A stretch of 56,794 nt of DNA from Citreicella sp. C3M06 (lineage in GTDB: Bacteria; Pseudomonadota; Alphaproteobacteria; Rhodobacterales; Rhodobacteraceae): NCBI RefSeq assembly GCF_018860705.1, contig NZ_JAHKQA010000080.1, positions 1 to 56,794 of the forward strand. The letters are read 5' to 3'. This document shows positions 56,776-56,794 of the stretch, one piece after another. The notes beneath the pieces are model-generated. The model ran no database searches and had not been told where the DNA came from. It was given only the letters and a program-made list of their open reading frames with translations. Position numbers and translations under genes: made by a program. The stretch's first letter is position 1. The number at the start of each line of letters is the position of its first letter.

Positions 56776-56794
56776 GGCTTTGTTGCACAAATCG
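56776..56794. mobile_element. Possible insertion sequence end at the window edge
   Basis: The last 19 bases, GGCTTTGTTGCACAAATCG, look like the terminal inverted repeat of IS5-type insertion sequences (GGCTTTGTTGCA...) as I recall them. No transposase is visible because the window stops here. If correct, an IS lies 74 bases upstream of the FG-GAP gene and may have caused the sequence to end. Confidence 0.4.

Overview
The window is a GC-rich, densely coded chromosomal stretch of an alphaproteobacterium. It is most likely Rhodobacteraceae/Roseobacter-type: it has a PhyR-NepR-EcfG general stress locus, HdaA beside ppk, the short (alpha-type) ProS, a short flagellin, and a lineage-typical set of small conserved proteins (DUF1353, DUF2937, DUF1206, a two-domain SpoIIAA-like protein). 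Most of it is core metabolism and information processing. No prophage, integrase or CRISPR array was seen. The last 19 bases resemble the end of an insertion sequence and may explain why the sequence stops there.

Region by region. 0.1-2.5 kb: tandem SpoIIAA-like protein, divergent orphan response regulator, Cys-rich membrane protein. 2.5-7.3 kb: solo Lrp ligand-binding domain, hisB, acyl-CoA:acetate CoA-transferase, malonyl-CoA decarboxylase, and SUMT (cobA) behind a leader with an attenuator-like terminator. 7.5-10.5 kb: ileS. 10.9-17 kb: the general stress response, phyR (minus) divergent from nepR-ecfG, followed by a HisKA_2 sensor kinase whose 3' end overlaps an amidoligase gene, which in turn overlaps a class I glutamine amidotransferase/C26 gene. 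An EcfG-type promoter (GGAAC-N16-CGTT) faces phyR. 17-25.7 kb: sirtuin, low-molecular-weight phosphatase, DUF1353 lipoprotein, pyrG, secG, EamA transporter overlapping thiamine pyrophosphokinase tail to tail, and a 738-residue acidic protein. 25.9-31.3 kb: eroded Lrp-family remnant, solitary form II CoxL-like molybdoenzyme subunit, YidE-type transporter, CoA-binding protein. 31.4-36.9 kb: hisF-hisE, luciferase-like oxidoreductase, RNA methyltransferase, small exported protein, ppx. 37-42.7 kb: an orphan flagellin between ppx and ppk1, then hdaA and an AI-2E transporter. 42.9-48.9 kb: proS, DUF2937, and glmM-folP-folB (FolB has an unusual C-terminal domain), then a SleB/CwlJ hydrolase. 49-56.8 kb: PPDK-like protein with a diverged ATP-grasp part, glyS, DUF1206, GAF protein and a frame-disrupted FG-GAP protein.

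The most coherent functional unit is the stress module. PhyR, when phosphorylated, should sequester NepR and free EcfG, and the kinase is the likely signal input. The overlapping amidoligase and amidase/amidotransferase genes suggest that an unidentified amide-bond modification is made under the same control. Other points worth following are the cobA leader, the FolB fusion, the flagellin inserted in a polyphosphate neighbourhood, the degenerate PPDK, and a shared intergenic repeat found twice. All assignments come from reading the sequence; no database search was run.
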